The notes: generated by a model not told the origin, from the letters alone. A stretch of DNA of 64,000 bases from Cristatella mucedo (GCA_009760855.2 WPIO01000009.1:6795001-6859000), one strand, 5' to 3'; shown: positions 32,891 through 43,425, numbered from the stretch's first letter. A program made the numbers and translations.

Positions 32891-33246
32891 CAGTCACTTC
32901 GGGCTATGAGACGGCGACAACGGTTCCGATGACAGTGACTCCGTCAACGACTCCGCGTACCGCGGCTGAACTGACAGCCACACCGCTGACCACAGCTGCC
33001 CTGACCACGGTACCGCTGACCACGGCTCCTCTGACCATGACTCCGCCGACCACGACTAAGCTGACCACAACTCCACTGACCAAAACTCCGCTGACCACAA
33101 CTCGCCTGACCACGACTTTGCAGCAGCCGCAGCCGCTGCAGGGCGGCGGAAGCGGAAGCGGCGGAAGCGGCGGCAGCAAAAACGACGGAAGCGGCGGAGA
33201 CGGCAGAAACGGCGGAGGCGGCGGCCCCACCCCAAGCAACGGTTGA
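32891..33246 (+). CDS. Thr-rich / Gly-rich exon, unit B'
   Basis: Phase-1 start (ACTTCGGGCTATGAGACG), then TVPMTVTPST and about 55 residues of LTTTPLTK-like repeats, then QQPQPLQ and a Gly/Ser/Asn-rich tract (GGGSGSGGSGGSKNDG) ending PTPSNG and TGA at 33244. Mucin-like stalk by composition. The Gly-rich end replaces the acidic tail of the 29808 copy, so paralogues differ in their C-termini. Confidence 0.5.
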
Positions 33247-33638
33247 CCCTTCAATACCTTTCTGGTGCGAACGCGAGCAGGCAGTCAGCGGCATTTTGCA
33301 CGCCCCCCAGAGCGGTCCACCACAGACCTCTGAGGATGCTCTAACAAGGCCTCGCTGTCCAGTCGAGTGTGCGTAACTGCCGCTGCACTCACACCGATCG
33401 GTAGGCCCGTGGTACTCTGCTGCGCGACCGCCGGGCGCCTGGCGGCGCATGAGGCACCAGAGACTGCCGCCGGGCGTGCATGCAAAGCGAAAAGAATTCA
33501 CACAAAGCTGAAAAAATTATTACACCAAAGCGGCGTGCATGCAAAGGGCGTTCACGCGAGACCGAAAACGCTAGCAGCATCCGCCCGCCGTTGCCCTCCT
33601 TAGCCATCACTGCACAAGGGGCCGCTGTTTCCGTTTAG
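33247..33638. other. Intergenic or intronic, unit B
   Basis: GC-rich DNA without a supported exon. Open frames on both strands (for example 33367-33603) are compositional. Confidence 0.35.
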
Positions 33639-33800
33639 CTGATCGGCTGGATGACTACGATTTGTGCGTCGGCTCGAGCCCAACTCAAGTTTCCAGTTTA
33701 TTCGACGGATCGCTTTGCCTGCACTTCCCCGTACAGATGCACCTATGTCAGAATGCAACCTTTATCTGTGAACCATCCACGGTTGGAAGATACCGAGCTT
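33639..33800 (+). pseudogene. Fucolectin-like exon (second half), unit B
   Basis: After the acceptor CCGTTTAG the frame reads RLDDYDLCVGSSPTQV, then FDGSLCLHFPVQM, then NATFICEPSTVGRYRA and a stop near 33799. The R-L-x-x-Y-x-L-x-VG opening, paired Cys and GRY are typical of the second half of F-type lectin domains. The copy at 45833 continues past GRY, so an indel truncates this one. Carbohydrate binding is the family role; here it is probably lost. Confidence 0.5.
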
Positions 33801-34539
33801 AAAAATCATGATGACAGCGTCCATCGACGACAATTTCTTTCAATCAGGCGGAGATGACCGTCTACGGAGTTCCGCTGTAGCCGGTGCGACTGTCCGCCAG
33901 GCAACCGCCAGAGCAGACGAGGACGCTGCATGCGAGAGCACTTAACTGCCGCCAAACTTTGAAATGCCACGTGACGAGTCCCTTCAGCGTAGACCGGCCT
34001 CGCGAGGCGTCACCGATTTCCCAGACACGGCGCTGAGCGCGTGAATGGCCGCTGCTGACCAGTCAAAGTGGGCGCGACGCTCGAGCTCGCCGCGAAGGTA
34101 GTCATTCTTAATAGTTCGCCGATAAGCGAGCGAGACGCTACTTTGGCGCCGGTTTTTATCTAACCCAATTGTATAACAATCGTAGCAGTGCTGCTAGTCA
34201 AGACGAAGTCATTGTGCGTATTCTGGGAAGTTGATATGCTAAACGGCGATTATGCTCGTGTACCGATGTCTACCATATAAATGATCCTTATCATAGCGAG
34301 CAAATTTTTGTAACTGCCGTCAGTCTAACATGAATAAAATGAATTTGCCTGGCTCTGACTCCGTTTGATGCTCTCCAGAGTTCCAGTTTAGCCCTAAGCT
34401 TGATCTCAAGGAATCAGTAATTCTTCTAAGCTAACTCTGAATAAACAACACACGATGAGTGGATGTCCAGAAGTATTCTAGGACAACTCTTTCCAGACGA
34501 TACATCTAGAAAACGTTTCCTCCGTGGTGATTCATCCAC
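33801..34539. other. Unassigned sequence
   Basis: No supported gene. CCGTCTACGGAGTTCCGC near 33858 parallels the sequence after the 45833 exon, so the first part is exon flank. Confidence 0.35.
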
Positions 34540-35045
34540 TCACTATTTATGCTGACAAGATGATAAACCAAACTGCTGCTCATAGGACACCCTAAGCTTG
34601 TGGCTGCACTAGAAGGCTCCACTCTTCAAATGGGTGATGCTGTTGTGCGACCATCACAGTCTGCTCTGAATATGAGTCTCGTCTTCGAAAGCTGTCTAAA
34701 TTTTAAAAGCTACTTAAAAAGACTGCTACTACAGCTAGCCACATAAGCCCAATCCCCATGTAGGATTAGGAGTTGTCTTCCACGGTGGCTAGCGAAACAC
34801 GTAACTAGCTCTTTAGTCCTGTCCTAGCTAGATTGTTGCAATTCTCTTTTGGCTGGGCTACCAAAAAACAAGTAGGAAACTGCAGCTGGCTATGAATATG
34901 GCTGCAAGGCTAGTATGCAAATCCCAGAATATTTTTTTTGACCACGTGTCTCCTTTGCTAAAAGATTTAGGGTGGCTGCCAATTAATCAACGGATACAAA
35001 GTTAAATTCTTACGCTGACCCGCAGACACGCCATGGCTAGTCTCC
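34540..35045 (+). mobile_element. L2-B fragment, plus strand
   Basis: Decayed coding for GHPKLVAALEG, MGDAVVRPSQSALN, RSCLPRWLAK and a LGWLPINQRI-like segment. It faces the minus-strand L2-B at 35092, separated by a GTAT repeat, forming an inverted pair. Confidence 0.7.
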
Positions 35046-35051
35046 TCCGTA

Positions 35052-35090
35052 CCTATGTATGTATGTATGTATGTATGTATGTATGTATCT
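35052..35090. repeat. (GTAT)n microsatellite
   Basis: About nine GTAT units between the two opposed L2-B copies. Confidence 0.9.
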
Positions 35091-35091
35091 C

Positions 35092-36660
35092 CGTCTGTAA
35101 CTCCACAGAGTCATAAAGACTATGTGGATGCTACGCAGTAGAGTTTTGTGTAGCCCACTCACAGCCTAAGCGGCTTTCGGTACGCATTCGGTAGCCTACA
35201 GACTTCGTTTCACGCAACAAAGAGAAAGTGGGAAGCATAGCAGAGTCAGGAGAGCAGTTGAGGTAGTGAGTAGCATGGAAGTAGCAGCTCATGATCGCTG
35301 AAAAGGATGAGCCATAGTCGGCAGCAGAAGAATAGTTGTCGTTGCGTAAGAGTTGTGGAAGCGAGTTCCACAGTCTAGGACCTGCAGAGCTCAAGCTTCT
35401 GTCGCCAACGGTATTTAAGCGGAGGAACAAAACAGCTAATTTATTATCAATACAGGACCTGAGGGAACGAGGATACTGAAACTGGTGCGATAGTACAGCT
35501 AGGTGTGGAGGAGCCAAGCCGTGTCAGGCCTTATGGGTCAGCCTAAAAACTTTGCTCTGTATACCTTGATCAACGGCAGCCATCTTAGCTCATTTAGCAA
35601 AGAATACACTTGGTCAAACCTCTGGGATTTGAAAACTAGCCTTGCAGCCATATTCGCAGCCAGCTGCAGTGGCTGAGTTGCTTTATTTAGTAGCCCAGCC
35701 AAAAGGGAACTACAATAATCAAGCCGAGATAGAACTAAGGAGCTAGTTAAATTTTTTGCAAGCCACTGTGGAAGACAGCTCCTAATCTTGGATAGGGATC
35801 GGACGTGATGGCTAGCTGTAGAAGCAGTCTTCTGAATAAAGCTTTTAAAATTGAGGCAGCTGTCGAAAACGACAACTAAATTTTGAGCACATGGATATGG
35901 TCGCACAACAGCATCACCTATTAGAAACAAAGCCTTTTAATCTAGCCACACGCTTAGGATGTCCTCTGACCAGCAGTTCGGTTTTATCGTCATTTAGTTT
36001 GAAGAAGTTTTCCGACATCCAACATCGAATTTCGGCAAGGCAAGCATTCAGTTTATCAGTTGATGCAGGAGATTCTGACCTTTTGAAGGACAAATACAGC
36101 TGAGTATCGTCAGCATAAAAGTGATATCCTATTCCATGGGGCTTAATCACTTTTCACAGAGGTTGAGTATAAATGGTGAACAGCAAGGGACCGAGGACGG
36201 ATCCTTGAGGGACTCTACAAGTGACCCGTCTCGTGTGTGAGACCTGACCCCCACGCGACACGGATTGAACAAGATCAGATAGGCATGATTTAAACCACAC
36301 CAGTGCTTCGTCTTCCAGAGCGATGGTTGTTCTCAATCGTTCAAGTAGAACATCGTGATCGATGGTGTCGAAGGCAGCTGACAGATAAAGCAGAGCTAGG
36401 CAGTGACATTCCCATCATCTTTGTCATGTAGAATGCCATTGTTAACACGAAGGAGAGCAGTTTCAGTCAAGTGCTGCCTCTTGAACCCTGATTGAAATGT
36501 TTCTGACAGTTCATTATTTTCAACATACTTAACCAGCTGCTTAGCAGCAATTTTTTCAAGAATCTTTGACAAGAAAGGAAGAAGGGAAACTGGGCGATAG
36601 TTTGCTAGGACCTCTGTATCTAGTCCAGGCTTTTTTAAGTATGGGTCTTGCGATTGCCGA
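35092..36660 (-). mobile_element. L2-B LINE, longest copy
   Basis: The minus strand carries RT pieces [19 protein letters not shown] (about 36215), HFYADDTQLYLSF (about 36110), FFKLNDDKTELLVRGHP (about 35990), RLDYCSSLLAGL (about 35700) and LRWLPLIK (about 35580), then a 3' UTR ending GTTACAGACGGAG. Frames are interrupted several times. It serves as the reference for the other L2-B pieces. Confidence 0.8.
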
Positions 36661-37009
36661 TTTGAAGGACTGGTGACTACCCCTTTTCCAAAAGAAGCAT
36701 TACAAATCTAGGTCATGACAGGGCTAAGTTATTCTGCCAGTGAAGAATACAGAGATGATGGGTCTTCAGGAGACGATCTCTTTTTGCTTGACCTTATTAA
36801 GGTAGCCATATCGCATGCAGAAACATCGGGAAGTCTTTTAATTAAAGTCACAGGTTGTGATACCGGAAGTGCTTTAGTCGGAGGGGGCTTTATAGAGGCA
36901 TGAATGTGCACAATTTTTCAGTAAAGAAGGTAGAAAACTTTTCGGCCGAGCCGTCAATATCTGGGGAGTCAGACCTCTCAGCATTGGCCAGTAAATGGTT
37001 TACTGTCTT
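36661..37009. other. Probable upstream L2-B remnant
   Basis: Contains short segments (GGTAGCCATATCGCATGCAG) that may be RT N-terminal linker on the minus strand. Too decayed to assign firmly. Confidence 0.3.
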
Positions 37010-37440
37010 ATAAATCTGTTACAAGCTGAACGTCTGCACCAGTTTCAGCTTCCCCGTACCATCGGATCCTATATGGACAATAAATTAGCTGTTCTATTCC
37101 TCTGCTCAAAGAACGTTGGCAACAGAAGCTTTTGTTCTGCAGTCCTAGGCTGTAGAACTCATTTCCGCGATTCTTACGCAACTACTCTCCAGCTGATGAC
37201 TAAGGCATATAATTTCCTGCCATCATGAGTTGCTACTTCCACGTTACTCAGTACATCAACTGCTTTCCCGATTCAGCTATGCATCTCATTTTCTCCATGT
37301 TGCTAGAGATGAAGTCTGCTGGCTGCCAAATGCATATCGAAAGCCGCTTAGGCTGTGAGTTCGCTGTGCAAAACTCTGCTGCGTAACACCCACATAGTCT
37401 TTGTGGCTTTGTGGAGTTAAAGACGGAGATACGCTGCATT
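37010..37440 (+). mobile_element. L2-B 3' end fragment
   Basis: CACCAGTTTCAGCTTCCCCGT and SYMDNKLAVLFL, then the UTR AAGCCGCTTAGGCTGTGAGT and GTGGAGTTAAAGACGGAGAT with end TACGCTGCATTA. Confidence 0.7.
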
Positions 37441-37859
37441 ACGTGTGACTCGCTGGTCGCCGGTACATTTGGGGGGTAGAAGCAGCTCGCTTTTCATACT
37501 AACGGTTGCTTCAGCGCCCATCGATCAGACGAAGCGGAAGACAGAATTTGGCTCGGCGTTCAACCGATCAAACCGGAAGTGTTGCGAGAAATCGAAAAGT
37601 TCGCATAGGTGATGCTGACTTCGCGGAGCAAGTTTCGATGTGGCTGTGGGTGATTGCACTCGAACCGGCAGATTGTATCCTACGCAGAATCTGGCGACGA
37701 ATAGTGTCTTTGATCAGTCAAATATACGCAATACCCAGTTTAACGGTAAATATTTGCCGCCAGTTGACTGTTTAGTCGTCAATTAATGTTCAAGTAAATA
37801 CATTAACCTCTGGGTAAACCTTATGACGCGAATTAAATATCTTAGCCTTAGAATATTAA
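37441..37859. other. Unassigned sequence
   Basis: A short frame at 37506-37775 has no recognised domain. Confidence 0.3.
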
Positions 37860-38960
37860 CTTGAAAAATAGCTGAGAGCGCGTATACCGAGATGGTACCG
37901 TTGTGCTATCCTGCATATGAGGTCAAACGCTAAGCGAATAACCAAACGTTCGTGGCGACTGCCACGGCAACAGGCAGCGTCTGTGCTGTAATGACAGGTG
38001 GCTCTCGAGCGGTCACGACGCGAGCCACCTGTCACATTTCAGCGGTCTCTGATAGGCTGCCACAGCCAAGCAACTTCGGCTAAAGCTGAGCCATATTTAC
38101 TAATGGGTTGCTTATATGAATGAGGTAATGAATAGCGAGAAATGACGGAGAGAGTGGGAGACGTTTCTTTAAGAAACTCAATTTGCCCATTGAGGGCGAT
38201 CGATGCGCATGCGACGTGCACTCGCCGGATTCGGGTAACAGCAGTGACAGCCGTCGTTCAAATGGGTTCAAATGGGAAAATATAGGACCCGACTTCAAAG
38301 ACCGTCACCTGGCAGCCATTGTCCGCTACTAAAAGCGACCCTCGTCGGCCGCTCCTCCCCGCTAGAGGCGCTCGAGGTGCGGCCGGTCGATGCAACTTTG
38401 GGCGCGTGAGTTTGACTCTGTTCTCTCGCCTTTCTTCCGTCGGATGTCGCCGCTTGGTGCGCGCTTGGCCGAGGCGGCGGAGCGGTCGCAATCGCTCCGC
38501 CTGGCTGCCCCCGATCTTAACCTCCACAGTCGCCAGCGCAGCGCTGGCCGCGAGTCGCTCCTCCAGCAGCCGCTGCTCCCAAGCGAGCGAGCGAGTCGTC
38601 GGAGCGGCGGAAGCGAGGCCGCTGCCACTCGCGAGGCCGCGGCCTCCTGCGCCTCGGCTTGACCGCGTCGGCGGCACAGTGGCGTCTGCGTCCGCGGCAG
38701 CATCGCTGCTGCTGCTTCTTCTCAGTTTTGGTAAGTTCGAAAAGCTGCGGCGGCAGCAGCGGTTGCTCACAGCACATGCTGGCATTTTCCAGCTTGCGTT
38801 GTCGTAGACGTCGTGCTGTCCATCGTCGTTCACTTACTTGCCGCTAGCTAAGAGGTCAAATAGATAAAGGAAAGGATCGTTGAAATTATTTTTGCCGATG
38901 ACGGCCGTGTGTGGGGGGCGGGGTAGCTGACAAACGTTTCATGGGGCGCTAATAAAGCAG
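37860..38960 (+). repeat. Segmental duplication block, copy 2
   Basis: Partner of 14100-15520 without the long GA arrays. Small indels against copy 1 (for example an extra GCGA in GCGAGCGAGCGAG near 38585) shift long compositional frames on both strands, which argues against the 190-219-codon frames being genes. Confidence 0.85.
38679..38730 (+). pseudogene. Signal-peptide-like first exon, copy 2
   Basis: GTG start position, hydrophobic Ala/Leu core VASASAAASLLLLLLSF, donor GGTAAGT at 38731 in phase 1. See copy 1 at 15262. The two in-frame 3-nt differences are the main sign of past coding selection. Confidence 0.35.
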
Positions 38961-39089
38961 TATACTCCTAATACACACACACGCACGCACGCGCGCGCGC
39001 GCGCACGCACGCACGCATACATATATTGAATCTATATATAAGGGTTTATTGAATATTGTAAAATGAGCTGGTGCATTAACTGAAGATTC
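38961..39089. repeat. CA/GC-type microsatellite and AT-rich flank
   Basis: ACACACACGCACGCACGCGCGCGCGCGCACG at about 38974-39015 followed by AT-rich DNA. Confidence 0.8.
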
Positions 39090-40065
39090 ACGGCCCTGCC
39101 GGGGTTGCGGGTGCTATCCGGGCCTCCCGGTTCAGGAAAGGGGACCGCACGGCTTCCGAACAATTGAAAATGGCGTCCGAGACGCACAACCGCCGCAATT
39201 TACCGGCATCGCACCGCTCGCTTTTCGGAATCTAACCGTCTACCTATGCCTGGTACAAACCTCAAATTCCTTGGAAACCATGCATTTAGTTCATATGCTC
39301 CCAAAGCACGGAGCTCAATCCCAATTTCCGTCGCGATATCTCCTGACTTGATCAGGTTTAAAAAAAATTAAAAACGCACCTATTTATCACGGCATTTAGT
39401 GAGTCCCTGTGATTCGTTCTTTCTGTGCTTATGCGTGCTGACACTGTTGCGTGCTGCCACTAACCACACTAGTATGCTGACCCTGTGCATATCACCGATA
39501 ATCATGTTATTCATGTTGTTTATCCATCATGATATCATTCACCATTCAATCGCGTTTATTTTGCAGCCAAATACAGTGCCTAGAATAAGAGCGAGTTCTA
39601 TGAGGGCGCTTAATCAAGTGTATTATTATTATTATTAATGCCGTCCGTTCCGCGCGCAAAAATGCCGAGGTCTTCCAGGCAGGCTTCATTATCTGGCCAC
39701 CACGTGCCCAGAAGGGCCTCGCCACTGCTGTCCGGGAGTCGGAGGTCAGGAGAAACCGGGCTATGGCCCCATACTTGTTAACCTTTTCCCGGGCTATCAT
39801 CACCGAGGCGCGCTCGTTACCGTCAAACAGCACCGCCACATCGACGACGACGACGGCGTCAATAACCTTGTCGATAACCACGTCCAGCTTGAGAACCGGA
39901 TCACTCGTGAGCGGGAAGGCGCAGACCGGAAAGAGTTTGGAGCGGTGGTCGTATAAATATACTAATTTAAGCAAGAAAGTCCGTTGCACAACAAGATGGC
40001 GCGCTTGCTTCACTGGGCAATATGGCAAAAATTCCGTCAAGATGGTGCAGCGTTTTCTTCCCAGA
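39090..40065 (-). mobile_element. RLE-type LINE endonuclease and 3' UTR, interrupted by L2-A
   Basis: The minus strand from 40040 reads VLKLDVVIDKVIDAVVVVDV, AREKVNKYGAIARFLLTSDS and RTAVARPFWA. This follows the same plan as KPDLVI..VDVTV..KKVKM..YRTAVVV at 2375-6900. The 3' UTR continues at 39196-39090 (CGGAAGCCGTGCGGTCCCC in reverse). It represents a second RLE subfamily or a diverged copy, with a 140-codon frame still open. Confidence 0.6.
39197..39637 (+). mobile_element. L2-A LINE nested in RLE LINE
   Basis: Starts GCATCGCACCGCTCGCTTTTC (end of the RT ORF) and ends with CTATGAGGGCGCTTAATCAAG and ATTATTATTATTA. The RLE LINE sequence resumes at 39638. Confidence 0.8.
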
Positions 40066-40109
40066 CGGAACTACTGTGACTCAGCAATTACAGTCCACAG
40101 GCAGTAAGC

Positions 40110-40289
40110 TGCTCGTACGTTTATAAGTACACAGCTTTAGGTATGCGTGTCTTAGTAAAACATACCATATACTATTCTCGACTTATGAAAATTAGACTTA
40201 CGACATGTTTTCCGGTCCCTATCTATCTCGTGTCAGGGTCTGACTGTACACACACATACATGTGCGCGCACGCACGCACACACACAGAA

Positions 40290-40323
<34 letters not shown>

Positions 40324-40395
40324 GTGTATGGGGGTGTGTCTGTGCGTGTACGTATATGTGTATGTTTATGAACCGTCTCAAGTAGCATGATTTAG
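40110..40395 (+). other. Cassette flank with CA and TA runs, unit C
   Basis: TCTCGACTTATGAAAATTAGACTTACGACA and TCCGGTCCCTATCT match 1575-1630, the left border of the CA array in unit A. TA run at about 40291-40315. Confidence 0.55.
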
Positions 40396-40429
40396 ACACG
40401 AGAAACGAAGTAAAACAAAATCTACTTTG

Positions 40430-40830
40430 TATTAAATCAAAATCGCAAGCTTAGATGTGGTTGTTGTCAGGCAGGACGACGGTCCACAAACCTCCTCGTA
40501 CAGGTAACTATTGCATAGCGGTTGCGCCTCGCGGGGTACGCGAGGAATTAAAGTTACGCTGGAATGTTAAGCAATCTGCCAGCAGATTAAGAGTTCCTCA
40601 CAGCCTAGAGGACCGTCAGAAAGCGGAGGGCACGATCGCAGTCTCAACCATGATTTTACTTACCATTTAATTGCATTTCCCTTTGCAGCAAATGTAAAGC
40701 GCCTAGAAAGAGATTAAGTTCTCTGAGGGCGCTTTATCAAGTAAATTATTATTATTATTATTATTATTATAACCTACACAGCACGCAGACTTCAGGCTTG
40801 AAATGAGTTTAATCTAAAACTGCGATGCGA
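40430..40830 (-). pseudogene. Lectin-like exon, minus strand, unit C copy 1
   Basis: Same order as 7352-7603: on the plus strand GCGCCTCGCGGGG, AAGCAATCTGCCAGCAG, CTCACAGCCTAGAGGACCGTC. Split at 40650-40770 by an L2-A tail. Frame lost. Confidence 0.4.
40650..40770 (+). mobile_element. L2-A 3' tail insertion
   Basis: Only the last 120 bp of L2-A (from ATGATTTTACTTACC) with hairpin and (TTA)n. Flanked by AACC at 40646-40649 and 40771-40774. The uninterrupted site is seen at 7515-7540 (GTCAACCTACACAGTACGC). Confidence 0.8.
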
Positions 40831-40959
40831 GGCCGGTCTGTGCCGCTCGACTGGATACACGATTTAGCGTACCTTGACTTAGTGACACTACTGCTGTGAC
40901 CGAAGCCAAAGGAAGCCCATTTAATATTAAATCGAAATCGCAAGCTTATAGATGTGGTT

Positions 40960-41200
40960 CTTGCCATGCAAGACGAAGTCCATAAAGCCTCCTTGTAAAA
41001 AATATGTACGGCGTACCGCTCGCGCCTTGTGGGGCGCGTGACTGCATCGACGGATTCAAAGCGACACTGCAAATTTAAACAATCTTCAAGCAGGTTAAGT
41101 GCTTCTCCCAGCCTAGCCAGCCGTCAAACCACGGAGGGCGCGATCCTAATCTCAACCTATAAAGCCCGAAGACTTCCGGCTGGACAGCTGAAACCGTTGT
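40960..41200 (-). pseudogene. Lectin-like exon, minus strand, unit C copy 2
   Basis: The minus strand shows YRLRLGSRPPWFDGWLGWEK, where the Cys of the GCEK motif is Trp, and then broken coding. Adjacent to copy 1, so this exon was duplicated in tandem in unit C. Confidence 0.4.
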
Positions 41201-41339
41201 CGGTCGGTCGGTCGGTACTGTTTGACTGGATGCGGGGGGGGGGCGGGGGCAAGAGAAGAGAGCGTAACAGCGAGCGCCGGCGGTGGCGTCAAGGAATCGC
41301 AATCGCGCGGGCCGAGCTGTGTAATGTTTTGTAATGCAA

Positions 41340-42420
41340 TTTATCTCCGTCTGTATTTACAAAAAGCCACAATGATTATTCAGGTGTTACGCAGGAGAGT
41401 TTTTATAGAGCACTCACAGCCTAGGCGGCTTTTGGTACGCATTTGGTAGCCCACAGACTTCATTCATCTCACTCAAGAGAGATAAAGTGAAAAGAATTGC
41501 TGAGTAGTGACGCGGTTGAGGTAGCAAGTAGCATGGAAGTAGTGGCTCACGACGGCCGGAAAGGATGTGCCACAGTCGGCAACAGGAGAGCAGCATCATT
41601 ACGTAAGCTTTGCTACACTGAATTCTTGCCTAGCAGACATCCGGGATCGAATTTCTGCATGGCAAGCTCAGCTTCGCAGTCATTGCAGCTGACTCCGAAG
41701 ATTTAAATGAAAAATACAGCTTACTGCTTACTCCATGGGCCGAGTCACTTTCCCAGAGGATGAGTGTAAATGGAGAACTGCAAAGGACCGAGGACGGACC
41801 CTTGTGGGACTCCACAGGTGGTTGGACTGGTAGATGGAACCCGACCCCTACACGATACGGATTGAACACGATCCCTTGACTTGATAATAACAAAGAAGCT
41901 GAAAGCGGATTAATTTATCACAGCAACCAATGGGTGCGCGTGATCCATCCTTTGTGCGCTTATGCCTACTGACACTTCGCATGCTGCCACTAACCATATT
42001 TGCATGTTTGGCCCTGTGCATGTCGCCTCTAACCAAGTTGTACTTGTTGACAACGAGCACGCCATAAGTAACCATTCTAGCGTGATTCCTTTGTAGCATC
42101 TGTAAACTTTCTAGAAAGAGATTAAGTCCTCAGACGGTGCTAAAAAAATATATTACTCTTGTTATTTGCTGTTAGGATTACTATCAGACAAGTACTTTTG
42201 AACCACGCCAGTGACTCCTCTACTTTGACCGAGCTTTGTTCTCAATCGTTCAAGTGAGTTATTATGATCAATAGTGGCGAAGGCAGCTGAAAAATTATGC
42301 AGCGCTAGGTCACTGTCGTTCCTGTCATCGTTGCTGCCTAGGATCTGATTGGTTACACGGACGATAGTTATCGTCAAAAGTCGAGTGCAATTTCCGCTTT
42401 CTGATTCTATCTCGGAGCGA
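41340..42420 (-). mobile_element. L2-B LINE, interrupted by L2-A
   Basis: 3' UTR at 41340-41600 (TTTATCTCCGTCTGTATTTA, GTGACGCGGTTGAGGTAGCA), RT pieces at 41610-41894 and 42161-42400 (TCGTTCAAGTGAGTTATTATG). Same cassette position as 7785 and 31630. Confidence 0.7.
41895..42160 (+). mobile_element. L2-A 3' end nested in L2-B
   Basis: CTTATGCCTACTGACACTTCGCATGC, CTAACCATATTTGCATG and CTAGAAAGAGATTAAGTCCTC tail. Diverged more than other L2-A copies. Confidence 0.7.
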
Positions 42421-42694
42421 CGCTCGAGCTGACGCCGGCGATTAATTAATTCCTTACCGCCGAGCACCCCACCTGTAAGCGTGTCGCCCGAGTCATCAAA
42501 TCATTACTTGCGGCTTTGATCGGCACGAATGGTGACTCGCTGGCAGCAGAGACACAGCGGACTGAGAGAGCGGAGGTGGGGCGCGACGCGAAAGTGCGGC
42601 ATGCACAACAGCTTTCATCCCTTGCGTAGAATAAAGCAGAGAGATTGAACCTCGGCGGAAAAATTCTAGCCAGAAGTTCGCTCTGCCTTTGCAG

Positions 42695-42905
42695 CCTAAG
42701 CGCTTGGACCCGACGGCCTGCTTACGATGACGTCCCTGGCAGCATTTCCTAACGACTCCATCGACGACGCGATGACGCCGCAGTCGTCGGCCGGAGCGTC
42801 GCTGGTTAAGTGCAGCCTGGACTACCTGCTTCAAAGCGACTGCGTCTGCTTCTACTTCCGCCGCGAGGCGGGAGCGTGCCACCTGCTGCATTCGTTCCTA
42901 ATTTT
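42695..42905 (+). pseudogene. PAN/apple-like exon, unit C
   Basis: Acceptor CTGCCTTTGCAG, then DSIDDAMTPQSSAGASLVK, CSLDYLLQSDCVCFYF and RREAGACHLL. The second core Cys is Tyr here (DY instead of DC), and the end (SSNKxDLFYMKQ) is replaced by unrelated sequence after LLH. Non-functional copy. Confidence 0.5.
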
Positions 42906-43261
42906 AGTGCAACGCACCACTGGCCACTTTCGACTACGCTTTTTAGTTGCTTCACTTCTGCTGCAGGCACCGGATTGCAAGGAATCGTCTCCTTAAGTGA
43001 GAATTGAGCAGAATTCGGCGCCATCAGTTATTAAACAATTAAATTCTAGTGCAAATAACATTAGAAAATCAAGAAACACTTGGATGAAAGCGGCTTGCAA
43101 GCTCGATGAGCGTCAACTTAACCTCGGAGTACGGAGATTCGGAGACGAATACGCGAGCTCGTCGGGACTAGTTGCGTAACTAGTTCAGTCCAAGGTTTGC
43201 GATCTTTCGCCTCTCCCTTCAGACAAGACTAGACAAGAACTCTCCCTCCCAGTCATAGCCG

Positions 43262-43425
43262 TGTCTGGACTCGCTCACGTGCGGACCCGCGAACGCATTC
43301 GACGGCACCATCTGCACCTACACTAGCACGTAGCAGACTCCCTACCAGTGGATCACCGTCGATCTGGGCGGGCGACACGTCATCTCGACGATGGCCCTGA
43401 CGGCCCATCTGCACATGGGGTGGTC
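43262..43425 (+). pseudogene. Fucolectin-like exon (first half), unit C
   Basis: Reads CLDSLTCGPANAFDGTIC, then a TAG stop at 43331-43333, then QTPYQWITVDLGGRHVIS and TMAL. The pattern A-F-D-G..P-x-x-W-I-x-VDLG..I is the N-terminal half of F5/8 C-like F-type lectin domains. No other copy of this half is visible in the window. The internal stop marks decay. Its second half is probably the exon at 45833. Confidence 0.5.
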
